The notes beneath the pieces are model-generated. The model was not told where the DNA came from, did not search any database, and worked only from the letters and a program-made list of their open reading frames with translations. Of a stretch of 59,592 nt of DNA, positions 15,553-24,198 are shown in pieces. Each line of letters begins with the position of its first letter. The stretch's first letter is position 1. Location: the NCBI GenBank assembly GCA_023229985.1, contig JALNYF010000005.1, positions 1 through 59,592 of the forward strand, in the 5' to 3' direction. Origin of the DNA: Bacteroidales bacterium (GTDB lineage Bacteria > Bacteroidota > Bacteroidia > Bacteroidales > WCHB1-69). Position numbers and translations under genes: made by a program.

Positions 15553-17358
15553 TTATTCTTTGATAATTTTGCAATTAACTGATTTTCCATCTGTTGTAAT
15601 GACTTGCAGAATATACATCCCCTTGGCAAATTCTTTTAAGGAAACAGTTGTTTCGTCTCTTCGAACAGTTTTAAACAATAGTTTTCCAAAAGCATCTAAA
15701 AGTCGAATTTCACGAATTTGTTCGTTCGGATATTGAACAGTTACATCATCGGTTGCAGGATTTGGGAACACGGAAACACCCTCTGTAAGGAAATCGGATA
15801 CTTTTACGTCGCCCGGCTTAAGATACGAAAATTTGATGCTGTCCACGTATGAGTAAATGTTGTAAATGTTTATCCCACTGACATATCCGTCAGAAAGGAA
15901 GGGCTGTGGATTAGTCTGGGCGTTGAGGGCGGTTCTGCCCAATCCCTGCCGGTATTGTGCATTGTCAACATAGCCGTTGTTGGTTAAAGTTCCGTCGGGG
16001 CGATACAAATAAACCTCGTCCAATTGGTCTTCGCCGTTCCAATTGGCATTGCCCGTAAATAGGGTGTTGATACGATAAATCAACAAACCGGAGCCGGGGA
16101 TAGCGCTTTCAAAAGTTCCGCTTTTTCTGCGACATTCAACAACAAAAAACTCATCGGGATTCTCGGAAGGAATTTTGTAACACGTTCTTTGAGAGGTAGT
16201 TGAATTTAACTTATAGACGGTGTAAGTTCCTGATTGTGTGATGGTGGGGATATCTTCTATCCAATTTCCATAACGATGTTTCATGTAGGCACTTGTATGT
16301 TGCGGTTGGACGCCGTTGCTGCCCATCAAATCCCACGGACCAACAGGCGTAAATTCCAATGAATCAGAGTAATGATATAAGTCGGGTGCGCCCAAGCTGT
16401 GGAACATTTCGTGGCATAAAACTGAATTGCTAAAGTACCAGCTGTTATCGCTCAACTGAAAATTGAAGTCGTAAACCCGTTTTCCGTTCAGCATCACTTC
16501 CTCGGTAAAAAGCGACCAGCGGTGCGGCCAAAGCAAGTCAGACCAATCACCAACATCGCCTTTGATGATAAAACAGACATTATCAATGTTTCCGTCTTCG
16601 TTATAGTCCAATTCCAAATTCGTAGGCACCATTTCAGAAACATATTCGATGGCACGTTTCAACAACGCCATTTCTCGGTCTAATCTTTCCGAGGTCGTGT
16701 CATTATATCCTATCAGATTGGTTTCCGACAATTTTTCGTAATAGGCGCGCGGGAAAGGGTCGCGATATGAATAAATCGTATCATTTTGCGGTTCGGGATA
16801 AAAGTGTGATTTGATGAATAACTGATTGTAAGACACCGTTTTAAAGTAGTTATACATGGAATTTGATGAGGATGAGGTAGAGTCGTTGAACATATTGATT
16901 ACGGTTGCTGCGGAGTTTGAGAAATCGGGTTGGTCCGCAAAGCGAATGAAAACAACCAAGTTGTTGATAGTCCCGTGATTCACCTCGTGAGTGCGACTTC
17001 TTTCAAGGGGAAATTGCGGCATTTTTTCTCTTTTTTTCGCCCATTCCTTGGCGGAAATGTTGAGTCGGGGTGTCAAACCGACCGTAGCGGGGTTCACGCG
17101 CCCCACAATGTAATTCGTCGGGACAAGTTTTCCGTCTTCTTTTGCGGCATAGACGTAGTAGCCGTTTGTCGGGTTTTGCACGATGGTAAACCAATCGGCA
17201 TCGTGCATCCAATGGTAGTATTCGTCACCTGTTAGAAAGCAATGCAGAATTTCGCCGTCCGGCTGTTGCACGGTATGGGGAATTTTTTCAAGATAAGCTC
17301 CTTTTAATGAGAATGTTGCTAAAACAAGTGCAAGGAATAACCATTTTTTTAATTTCAT
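15553..17358 (-). CDS. M6-family (immune inhibitor A-like) secreted metalloprotease with T9SS sorting domain
   Basis: A 601-residue secreted zinc protease. It has an N-terminal signal peptide (MKLKKWLFLALVLATFSLKG) and a pro-region ending near residue 120. The M6 domain begins NNLVVFIRFADQPDF. The zinc motif is HEMFH with His316, Glu317 and His320, followed by SLGAPDLYHY, whose Asp is the usual third-ligand region of the family. The C-terminal 80 residues form a type IX sorting domain (VSVFPNPATDDVTV, ending NCKIIKE). It starts on a 4-bp ATGA overlap with tlyA, so translation is coupled to an RNA methyltransferase gene with no obvious functional link. Such proteases digest host or environmental proteins. 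Confidence 0.92.
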   Translation of the reverse strand: MKLKKWLFLALVLATFSLKGAYLEKIPHTVQQPDGEILHCFLTGDEYYHWMHDADWFTIVQNPTNGYYVYAAKEDGKLVPTNYIVGRVNPATVGLTPRLNISAKEWAKKREKMPQFPLERSRTHEVNHGTINNLVVFIRFADQPDFSNSAATVINMFNDSTSSSSNSMYNYFKTVSYNQLFIKSHFYPEPQNDTIYSYRDPFPRAYYEKLSETNLIGYNDTTSERLDREMALLKRAIEYVSEMVPTNLELDYNEDGNIDNVCFIIKGDVGDWSDLLWPHRWSLFTEEVMLNGKRVYDFNFQLSDNSWYFSNSVLCHEMFHSLGAPDLYHYSDSLEFTPVGPWDLMGSNGVQPQHTSAYMKHRYGNWIEDIPTITQSGTYTVYKLNSTTSQRTCYKIPSENPDEFFVVECRRKSGTFESAIPGSGLLIYRINTLFTGNANWNGEDQLDEVYLYRPDGTLTNNGYVDNAQYRQGLGRTALNAQTNPQPFLSDGYVSGINIYNIYSYVDSIKFSYLKPGDVKVSDFLTEGVSVFPNPATDDVTVQYPNEQIREIRLLDAFGKLLFKTVRRDETTVSLKEFAKGMYILQVITTDGKSVNCKIIKE

Positions 17359-18155
17359 CGAAGTTGTTTTTTGATATTTTTTATTTCTTTAAACAAAGTG
17401 GTGTAGTCAATTTTGTAATGGGTGTTTTGTAGTGAAAAAAGGGAAATAAATTCCACGTTTTTATTTTTTTCAAAAAGGGTGGAAATTGCCAATTTATTGA
17501 GGAAAATATTGTGATTGACAGCTTCTTGCACCACGTTTTGGATAGCTATTTTGTACGCTTTTTCGTCGTTGACGATTCCGTTTCTATTTAAAAAAGAGGG
17601 ACCGGCTTCAAACTGCGGCTTGATGAGCAGCATTATTTTGCCGGATGGGAGCAGGAATTTTTTAAAGTTGGCGATGAGGTAGGTGAGAGAGATAAAAGAA
17701 ACGTCCGACACAATCAAGTCGTATTGTGTCGGATTAATTTCTTGTTGAGATAATTCTCGAAAGTCTTTATTCTCTACAGAAAGGACTTTTGGATGATTCA
17801 AAAGGCTTTCGTGGAGCTGATGGGAGCCAACATCGATGGCGGTAACGTGCTTTGCGCCGTGTTGCAGCGCGCAGTCGGTAAAGCCGCCGGTAGATGCACC
17901 GACATCCAAGACGGTTTTATCTTGAAAGTCCAAATGGAACTCGGCGATGGCTTTTTCCAATTTTAGTCCGCCCCGACTGACATATTTGTTGAAAATATCT
18001 GTAATTTCGATCGTTACATTTTCATCAACCTCTTTTGCCGGTTTATCAACAACTTTTCCATCGACGGCAACTGTTTTTTGGATAATTGCGTCTTGTGCTT
18101 TTTCGCGCGATGGAAAATAGTTTCGTTCGACTAAAAGTTTGTCCAGTCGGGGCAT
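17355..18155 (-). CDS. tlyA: TlyA-family rRNA 2'-O-methyltransferase
   Basis: A 266-residue protein with an N-terminal S4 RNA-binding domain (MPRLDKLLVERNYFPSREKA) and an FtsJ-like Rossmann methyltransferase (VLDVGASTGGFTDCAL, then TAIDVG). Known TlyA proteins methylate ribose 2'-OH in 16S and 23S rRNA; the hemolysin name is historical. The open frame extends to 18317, overlapping pepD by about 150 bases, but the conserved start MPRLDKLL at 18155 gives a clean 10-bp gap after pepD. The stop overlaps the M6 protease start. Exact rRNA targets cannot be assigned from sequence. Confidence 0.92.
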   Translation of the reverse strand: MPRLDKLLVERNYFPSREKAQDAIIQKTVAVDGKVVDKPAKEVDENVTIEITDIFNKYVSRGGLKLEKAIAEFHLDFQDKTVLDVGASTGGFTDCALQHGAKHVTAIDVGSHQLHESLLNHPKVLSVENKDFRELSQQEINPTQYDLIVSDVSFISLTYLIANFKKFLLPSGKIMLLIKPQFEAGPSFLNRNGIVNDEKAYKIAIQNVVQEAVNHNIFLNKLAISTLFEKNKNVEFISLFSLQNTHYKIDYTTLFKEIKNIKKQLR

Positions 18156-18165
18156 TCTAAGGAAT

Positions 18166-19629
18166 TTATTTTTTAACGGGGCAATTAGCGAGAACTGCAA
18201 CCAAGAAGTCCCAGAATTTGCCGACGCTTTCGATATTGACTCTTTCGTCGGGAGAGTGTGGGTGACAGATAGTTGGTCCGAATGAAACCATATCCCAATG
18301 GGGATAATTAACGCCAAACAAGCCGCATTCCAATCCGGCGTGGATCGCTTTAATCTCGGGGGTTTTGCCGAATTTATCTTTATAAACGGTCATGGCAGTT
18401 TTAAGAATAGGAGATTCCATATTCGGTTTCCAGCCCGGGTATGCGCCGGAGAGTTCGATATCTGCGCCTGCGATTTGAGCGATGGCAGCCATTTTTTGTC
18501 CAACGGCTTCTTTTGCGGAATCAACAGAGCTACGGAGCAGAGAGATAATTTCTACTTTTCCGTTTCCCGATTGAACGATGGCTAAATTAGTCGAAGTTTC
18601 CACCAGATTTTCCATAGAGTTGCTCATCCTCATCACACCATTCGGCATTGCAAAAACGATGTTTATTATATTTTTGTGGCAATCGCTGCACATTACTTTC
18701 GTCGGCGTATCAATAGCCGTCACTTTTAAAACGAAATCCGGTTCAACAGCAGAAAATTCGTTTTTAATTTCCGTATAAAAATTATCGCAGAAATTTTGGA
18801 ACTCTTTTTCTTTATTTTCGGGAACGGTCACGATGGCAGTGGCTTCGCGCGGGATGGCATTTCTTAAGCTGCCGCCATTGATGCTTGCCAAGCGGATTCC
18901 AAATTTGTCCGTAGCGGCTGCTAATAATCTGGTAATCACTTTGTTTGCATTAGCTCTACCTAGAATGATGTCCATTCCTGAGTGCCCGCCTTTGAGTCCG
19001 GTGATGGTAATATTATAACCTTTCATTCCTGCCGGAGTAGGAACGTCTTTGTAGTTCAAGGTAATTACGGCATCTAATCCGCCGGCGCAACCCACGTAAA
19101 GTTCGCCTTCGGTTTCGGAGTCTAAATTGATGAGGATATCGCCTTTCAAGATTCCTTTTTCCAAGCCGAATGCGCCGGTCATGCCGGTTTCTTCATCTAT
19201 GGTGAGCAGAACTTCGATAGGACCGTGTTGAATATCTTTTGCAGTCAGGATAGCCATAGCAGCCGCACCGCCGATGCCGTTATCTGCGCCCAAGGTGGTT
19301 CCGTTCGCTCTTACCCAGCCGTCTTCGCATATGCGTGGTTCGATGGGATCTTTCGTAAAATCGTGTTTTTTATCACTGTTGGCTTGCGGCACCATGTCGA
19401 TATGACCTTGCAAAATAATGGGGACTCTGTTTTCCATCCCCGGCGTTGCAGGTTTGCGGAAAATCAAGTTGCCTATTTTATCTTGTTGATAATCAATGTT
19501 GTTTTGCTTTGCCCAATCTTTTAACCAAGCCAATAATTTAGCTTCGTGTTTGGAAGGGTGTGGAATGGCGCAAATATTTGCGAAATTTTCCCACAATGCA
19601 GATGGATACAATTTTGAAAGTGTGCTCAT
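18166..19629 (-). CDS. pepD: Cytosol non-specific dipeptidase (aminoacyl-histidine dipeptidase, M20C)
   Basis: A zinc dipeptidase of broad specificity in the cytoplasm. The 487-residue length matches PepD. Metal-site motifs are LQGHIDMVPQ (His and Asp), TTLGADNGIGG (bridging Asp) and LTIDEETGMTG (catalytic Glu then metal Glu). The C-terminal block GLECGLFG and a late His in THICHPHSPDERV-type sequence (PTICHPHSPDERV) complete the M20C pattern. It starts 32 bp after lolD and precedes tlyA by 10 bp. With PepT and DPP IV nearby it points to peptide use. Confidence 0.95.
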   Translation of the reverse strand: MSTLSKLYPSALWENFANICAIPHPSKHEAKLLAWLKDWAKQNNIDYQQDKIGNLIFRKPATPGMENRVPIILQGHIDMVPQANSDKKHDFTKDPIEPRICEDGWVRANGTTLGADNGIGGAAAMAILTAKDIQHGPIEVLLTIDEETGMTGAFGLEKGILKGDILINLDSETEGELYVGCAGGLDAVITLNYKDVPTPAGMKGYNITITGLKGGHSGMDIILGRANANKVITRLLAAATDKFGIRLASINGGSLRNAIPREATAIVTVPENKEKEFQNFCDNFYTEIKNEFSAVEPDFVLKVTAIDTPTKVMCSDCHKNIINIVFAMPNGVMRMSNSMENLVETSTNLAIVQSGNGKVEIISLLRSSVDSAKEAVGQKMAAIAQIAGADIELSGAYPGWKPNMESPILKTAMTVYKDKFGKTPEIKAIHAGLECGLFGVNYPHWDMVSFGPTICHPHSPDERVNIESVGKFWDFLVAVLANCPVKK

Positions 19630-19661
19630 TTTTTTGATATTTTAAATTAAAAACATTAATA

Positions 19662-20312
19662 CTAAAGAATTATTCCGTCTTTCATCACGATAGTATGGTC
19701 TGACAATTTTGCCAATTCGTTGTTATGGGTAACGACAACAAAAGTTTGACCGAATTGGTTGCGGAGGTCGAAGAAGAGTTGGTGTAATTTGCCGGCATTT
19801 TCTGAATCGAGGTTGCCGGACGGTTCGTCGGCGAGAATCATTTTAGGGTTATTAATTAAGGCACGTGCCACGGCAACGCGTTGTTGTTCGCCACCGGAGA
19901 GTTGAGAGGGTTTGTGTGAGAGTCGTTCTTTCAGTTTCAGGTAATCCAATAATTCTGTTGCCCGTTTCATAGCCGTCGTTTTCGACTTACCGGCAATGAG
20001 CGCGGGCAGTGCTACGTTTTCGAGGGCTGTAAATTCGGGCAACAGGTGATGAAATTGAAAAACGAATCCGATATTTTGGTTTCGATAAGCAGCTAACTGA
20101 TTGTCGGACAGTTGATACAAATCTGTTTGGTCAATGAGTACTTTTCCGGCATCGGGTTTATCCAAAGTTCCGATAAGGTGGAGGAGGGTAGATTTCCCGG
20201 CACCGGAGGCTCCCACAATTGTTACAACGGCAGAATCTTCAATTTTCAGATTAATACCTTTGAGAACCTTCAGGTTACCATAGCTTTTTTGCAGATTTTG
20301 TATTTCTATCAT
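19662..20312 (-). CDS. lolD: ABC transporter ATP-binding protein, LolD family
   Basis: A 216-residue ATPase. Walker A is GASGAGKST (34-42), the signature LSGGEQQRVAVARAL is mid-protein, and Walker B is MILADEPSGNLDSE. Sequence around GLE-less Q-loop FQFHHLLPEFTALENV is the LolD/MacB-type pattern. LolD works with LolC/E to release lipoproteins from the inner membrane. No permease gene is adjacent: the neighbours are the biotin carrier 6 bp upstream and pepD downstream. The LolD name is thus by homology alone; other members of the MacB group remain possible. Confidence 0.88.
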   Translation of the reverse strand: MIEIQNLQKSYGNLKVLKGINLKIEDSAVVTIVGASGAGKSTLLHLIGTLDKPDAGKVLIDQTDLYQLSDNQLAAYRNQNIGFVFQFHHLLPEFTALENVALPALIAGKSKTTAMKRATELLDYLKLKERLSHKPSQLSGGEQQRVAVARALINNPKMILADEPSGNLDSENAGKLHQLFFDLRNQFGQTFVVVTHNNELAKLSDHTIVMKDGIIL

Positions 20313-20318
20313 GCGTTA

Positions 20319-20774
20319 TTATTCGATAGTCAGTAGCAAGTCGCCTTCCATAACAGAATCGTTACGTTGAACATTAATGGAGGTAATGGTTCCGTCTTTG
20401 GGGGCGTCAATATTATTTTCCATTTTCATGGCTTCCAACAGGATAATATGTTGACCTGATTTCACTTTATCGCCTTCGCGGACGAAGATGTCGAGGATAG
20501 TACCCGGGAGTGGGGATTTCAGGGGGAGAGCATTGGTGGGGGCGGTTTGTGCCGGTGGAATAGTGGTGGTGGCAGCGGCGGCTTTCGGTGCCACTGGAGC
20601 TGTGATTTTAACCACTTTCGGAGTTGCTGTCGGACGCGGAATTCTCAGGTTCGGCATATCCAATTCTACCGTATAAGAAGTTCCGTTCAACTCAATTTGT
20701 GCTTTATTGTCTTCTATATCGGCAACATCTACCGAATATTTATTGCCGTTGATAGTGAATTTGTAATTTTTCAT
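20319..20774 (-). CDS. Biotin carboxyl carrier protein of a decarboxylase/carboxylase
   Basis: A 151-residue biotin carrier. The C-terminal lipoyl/biotinyl domain starts at PLKSPLPGTILDIFV, and the biotinylated lysine is Lys117 in EAMKMEN. An Ala/Pro/Thr-rich linker (residues 47-82) precedes it, and an N-terminal segment resembles those of decarboxylase gamma subunits. It carries CO2 between the carboxyltransferase MmdA and a decarboxylase or biotin carboxylase partner. It sits 22 bp after oadG in the mmdA operon. Confidence 0.92.
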   Translation of the reverse strand: MKNYKFTINGNKYSVDVADIEDNKAQIELNGTSYTVELDMPNLRIPRPTATPKVVKITAPVAPKAAAATTTIPPAQTAPTNALPLKSPLPGTILDIFVREGDKVKSGQHIILLEAMKMENNIDAPKDGTITSINVQRNDSVMEGDLLLTIE

Positions 20775-20796
20775 TGATAACTATTATATTAAATGA

Positions 20797-21747
20797 TTAA
20801 TTCTTTCTTGGTGATTTTTTGAAAATAAGGTTCTTTTGTGCCCAAGGGGAGTAGTGTGCGGATGGGCTTTCAATCGTAATAATTTCGCTTTCTTGGTCGT
20901 GCTGACTTGTCAGGTGCAGGTCTAATGCCATCGTGATGGCTGCTATTTCTTCACCGTTCAATTCGTCCTCTTGTTCTTTGGGAGAGGCTTCAGCTACTGC
21001 CGGTGCATTTGCCGGAACTTTTTGCTTTTTAGTTGGTTTTTTGTTTGCGAATTTAGCAAACAACTTCAGCATGATGTAGATGATAATCAAAACTGCGAAA
21101 ACGACAGACATTGCCATAAGGGTCAGGCTGAAGCCGTAAGGGTCGGTTTTGGCAAGTTTGTCGGATTTGCTTTCGTTAGTGGTAATTTCGTTGACCGAGC
21201 CGGGGGTGAAAGTTTCCAAAATCTTGCGGGTGGAGATGTCCCCATCTTTTTCGCAACCGTAAGACACAGTTTTGTTGCGTATCTCGGCAGGAAATTGGAT
21301 AATATCGATAATATCTTTTCCGTTAGAATTAATAAGCGCCACATAATCAGTTTTGTACGGGTCAAAATTAACATGGAAAGTTCCGTAAGTAGGATTTGCG
21401 TCCATGTAGAAAACCACGCAACTGCGTTGTTGGATAGCCGTTAGGGGGTCGCCTTTAGGAATGGCGTACCATTTATTTCTTAATTTTTCGGCAACGGCTT
21501 TATCGGAAATTTGAGACATGCCGGTCGTATCGTTGGTAAGGAAGCAGCCGCCCACATTGACGGTATTATAAGCCGTATTGAAAATTTCAATCCACGGAAC
21601 GTGTCTGCCATAATCGTCGATAAAATTGGTATCGTTTTTGATTAAGATTTCGTTCAGTCGCAAGTCGCTAATTTGTTGTGCTTTAACGGAAAAGCACGAT
21701 GCGATTGCGAAGAGCAGAATCAATCCTGTTAGTTTAAATTTATTCAT
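20797..21747 (-). CDS. oadG: OadG-family decarboxylase membrane subunit with N-terminal lamin-tail-like domain
   Basis: A 316-residue fusion. It has a signal peptide (MNKFKLTGLILLFAIASCFS), then a periplasmic domain of about 160 residues with the lamin-tail-like pattern (ISDLRLNEILIKN, HVPWIEIFNTA). One transmembrane helix at about 207-231 follows, then a charged cytoplasmic tail. The membrane helix and tail resemble OadG, the small membrane subunit of sodium-pumping oxaloacetate and methylmalonyl-CoA decarboxylases. In Bacteroidota, OadG with an extracytoplasmic lamin-tail domain is a recurring form; the role of that domain is unknown. It lies between mmdA and the biotin carrier. The beta subunit gene is not here. 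Confidence 0.85.
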   Translation of the reverse strand: MNKFKLTGLILLFAIASCFSVKAQQISDLRLNEILIKNDTNFIDDYGRHVPWIEIFNTAYNTVNVGGCFLTNDTTGMSQISDKAVAEKLRNKWYAIPKGDPLTAIQQRSCVVFYMDANPTYGTFHVNFDPYKTDYVALINSNGKDIIDIIQFPAEIRNKTVSYGCEKDGDISTRKILETFTPGSVNEITTNESKSDKLAKTDPYGFSLTLMAMSVVFAVLIIIYIMLKLFAKFANKKPTKKQKVPANAPAVAEASPKEQEDELNGEEIAAITMALDLHLTSQHDQESEIITIESPSAHYSPWAQKNLIFKKSPRKN

Positions 21748-21779
21748 TGTATATTCAATATATTAAATTAGTAGTTGGT

Positions 21780-23339
21780 TTATAACGGTAAATTGTCGTG
21801 TTTTTTAGCCGGATTTTCCAATCTTTTGGTGCGTAAGGATTCCAATGCACGGATTACTCTGAATCGGGTATTGCGCGGTTCGATGACATCGTCAATATAT
21901 CCGTATTTGGCAGCTACATAAGGATTAGAGAATGCGTTGGTATATTCGACTTCTTTTTCTGACATGAATTCGGCTTTTTTCTCAGGTTCTTCAATCCCTT
22001 TGATCTCTTTGCTGTAGAGGATTTCTACAGCTCCTTTACCGCCCATAACGGCGATTTCAGCAGTAGGCCATGCGTAGTTGATGTCGCCGCGCAAGTGTTT
22101 GGAACTCATTACGCAATATGCGCCGCCATAGTTTTTTCTAAGAATAACGGTAACTTTTGGAACAGTGGCTTCGCCATAAGCGTAGAGTAATTTTGCGCCG
22201 TGCAAGATGATACCGCCATATTCCTGACCTGTCCCCGGTAGGAAGCCCGGAACATCAACCAACGTTACCAACGGAATATTGAAGGCATCACAGAAGCGAA
22301 CAAAGCGAGCGCCTTTGCGGGAGGCATTTATATCCAAAACACCGGCTAAGTTTTGCGGTTGATTGGCAACAATACCTACGGACATACCGTTGAAGCGGGC
22401 AAAGCCAACCACGAGATTGCGGGCATAATTGGCGTGTACTTCCAGAAATTCACCGTTATCAACAATGCCATTGATGACCGTTTTTACATCATAAGGTTTG
22501 TTTGGATTATCAGGAATGATTTGATTTAAAGAATCTTCCAAGCGATTGATGGGGTCTTCGCATGGTACTGTCGGCGGTTCTTCCATGTTGTTGGAAGGGA
22601 GATAACTGATCAATTGGCGCAGCATGGCAATTCCTTCTTCTTCATTATCAACTGCGAAATGAGCAACGCCGGATTTGGTGGAATGAACGGATGCGCCGCC
22701 CAAATCTTCTACCGTAACGTTTTCATTGGTAACAGTTTTCACCACTTTAGGACCGGTTACGAACATATAGCTGGTGTTTTTGGTCATCATAATAAAGTCG
22801 GTTAAAGCGGGGGAATAAACGGCACCGCCGGCGCAAGGACCGAAGATTGCCGATATTTGTGGAACAACGCCGGAAGCCAAGATGTTTCTTTGGAAAATTT
22901 CGGCGTAGCCTGCCAAGCTGTTCACACCCTCTTGGATACGTGCTCCACCGGAATCATTGAATCCAATCACCGGTGCACCCATCTTCATCGCTTGGTCCAT
23001 GACTTTGCAAATCTTATTGGCAACGGTTTCGGAAAGAGAACCTCCAAATACTGTAAAATCTTGTGAATAAACATAGACTAATCGTCCTTCTACGGTTCCG
23101 TATCCGGTAATGACACCGTCTGACAGATATTTTTCTTTTTCTAATCCGAAATTGGTGCAGCGATGGGTCGCAAACATGTCAAACTCCTCAAAGCTCCCCT
23201 CATCTAAGAACATTAAAATGCGTTCACGCGCGGTAAATTTTCCTTGGGCATGTTGTTTTTCGATGCGCTTTTCACCACCTGCAACACGAGCTTTCTCTCT
23301 TAATTCCAAAAGCTCGTTAATTTTTTCTTGCATTGTCAT
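21780..23339 (-). CDS. mmdA: Acyl-CoA carboxylase/methylmalonyl-CoA decarboxylase carboxyltransferase subunit
   Basis: A 519-residue crotonase-fold carboxyltransferase of the propionyl-CoA carboxylase beta/MmdA group. It moves CO2 between methylmalonyl-CoA (or propionyl-CoA) and biotin. Recognisable blocks include GGARIQEGVNSLAGY and GPCAGGAVYSPALTDF, with VDVPGFLPGTGQEYGG in the C-terminal half. With OadG and a separate biotin carrier behind it, a sodium-pumping methylmalonyl-CoA decarboxylase of the succinate-propionate pathway is the likeliest complex. The carboxylase alternative would need a biotin carboxylase, not seen here. It is the first gene of an eight-gene minus-strand group, with its own promoter box. 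Confidence 0.93.
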   Translation of the reverse strand: MTMQEKINELLELREKARVAGGEKRIEKQHAQGKFTARERILMFLDEGSFEEFDMFATHRCTNFGLEKEKYLSDGVITGYGTVEGRLVYVYSQDFTVFGGSLSETVANKICKVMDQAMKMGAPVIGFNDSGGARIQEGVNSLAGYAEIFQRNILASGVVPQISAIFGPCAGGAVYSPALTDFIMMTKNTSYMFVTGPKVVKTVTNENVTVEDLGGASVHSTKSGVAHFAVDNEEEGIAMLRQLISYLPSNNMEEPPTVPCEDPINRLEDSLNQIIPDNPNKPYDVKTVINGIVDNGEFLEVHANYARNLVVGFARFNGMSVGIVANQPQNLAGVLDINASRKGARFVRFCDAFNIPLVTLVDVPGFLPGTGQEYGGIILHGAKLLYAYGEATVPKVTVILRKNYGGAYCVMSSKHLRGDINYAWPTAEIAVMGGKGAVEILYSKEIKGIEEPEKKAEFMSEKEVEYTNAFSNPYVAAKYGYIDDVIEPRNTRFRVIRALESLRTKRLENPAKKHDNLPL

Positions 23340-23417
23340 AATTGATATGTCGTTTTGATTTATAATTGGTTTTTTAGTTGTTCATATTAAAATATATATA
23401 CTATTTTTTTGCGGCTG

Positions 23418-23425
23418 CAAATGTA
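23418..23425 (-). promoter_or_regulatory. Promoter -7 box for the mmdA group
   Basis: TACATTTG followed by CAGCC on the minus strand, 78 bases before the mmdA ATG. It is back-to-back with the promoter of the M50-like gene. Confidence 0.6.
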
Positions 23426-23471
23426 CGTTTTTTTATTGTAAAAAAGTTGCATCATGTATTTTTTTTATCGT

Positions 23472-23479
23472 TATCTTTG
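23472..23479 (+). promoter_or_regulatory. Promoter -7 box for the M50-like gene
   Basis: TATCTTTG followed by CACCC, with a GTTG at 23446-23449 as a possible -33 element. It ends 18 bases before the ATG at 23498 and lies inside the longer open frame from 23378, which argues against that longer start. Confidence 0.65.
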
Positions 23480-23497
23480 CACCCTATTTTATCTAAC

Positions 23498-24190
23498 ATG
23501 GAAGATGTCTATTTATTTAATATTCACGTCATTTACTACCTGATAGGGTTGGCGGTTTTGTTGCCAAGAATTCCGGTAGTCGGCAAGTTTTTTAATATTA
23601 TCAATACTTTGGTTCATGAATTTGGGCATACTTTTATCGCATTGATTACTAACGGGCAGGTAAAACAGATACAGGTTTTTAATGATACTTCCGGTGTTAC
23701 ACAAACCAAATCAAAGTCTGCATTTGCCAATTTTCTGATTAGCATTGCCGGCTATCCGTTTGCGTCCGTTGCCGCATACCTCTGTTTTTATCTCTTGTCT
23801 GTCGCTTATGAAGAATGGATTGTCATCGGCTTGTCGATTTTGTTTTTGTTTATGTTAATTCTATGGATAAGAAATAAATACGGACTATTATGGGTACTGC
23901 TTTTTGTGGGGTTGAATGGTTTTTTGATTTATTTGAATGAACCGAAGTATTTGCTTGTGGCGGCTTGGTTTTATGCGCTGATGCTATTGTGGGAATCGGT
24001 CTATTCTTCGTTGGTGTTGTTGTATCTTTCTATCCGACGTTCTGACGTTGCAGGCGATGCCACGAATTTGCATAAAATGACTCACGTTCCGGCTTTCTTC
24101 TGGGCGTTGTTGTTTGCTGCTTTTGCCGGTTTCATGGCGTATAAAGCATCTGTTTTACCGGGTAGTCTTGTAGATGTAATTGGTTTATAA
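23498..24190 (+). CDS. M50-like membrane zinc metallopeptidase
   Basis: A 230-residue membrane protein with about six hydrophobic helices. The zinc-binding motif HEFGH is at His40-His44 (NTLVHEFGHTFIAL), at the start of a membrane helix, and a Gly/Pro-bearing segment (SIAGYPFASVAAY) follows. This matches the small M50B-like intramembrane peptidase family. No PDZ domain is present. Substrate and process are unknown; family members cleave membrane-bound regulators or pro-proteins. The chosen start follows a promoter box. The gene converges on dprA with only 8 bp between the stops. Confidence 0.75.
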   Translation: MEDVYLFNIHVIYYLIGLAVLLPRIPVVGKFFNIINTLVHEFGHTFIALITNGQVKQIQVFNDTSGVTQTKSKSAFANFLISIAGYPFASVAAYLCFYLLSVAYEEWIVIGLSILFLFMLILWIRNKYGLLWVLLFVGLNGFLIYLNEPKYLLVAAWFYALMLLWESVYSSLVLLYLSIRRSDVAGDATNLHKMTHVPAFFWALLFAAFAGFMAYKASVLPGSLVDVIGL

Positions 24191-24198
24191 ACAACAAA

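Noticed and set aside
18156..18317. Longer N-terminus for TlyA overlapping pepD
   Set aside because: The S4 domain's conserved start MPRLDKLL is at 18155, and the extension merely reads the pepD 3' end in another frame.
23378..23497. Longer N-terminus for the M50-like protein
   Set aside because: A -7 box at 23472-23479 lies inside this stretch, so the transcript begins after it.
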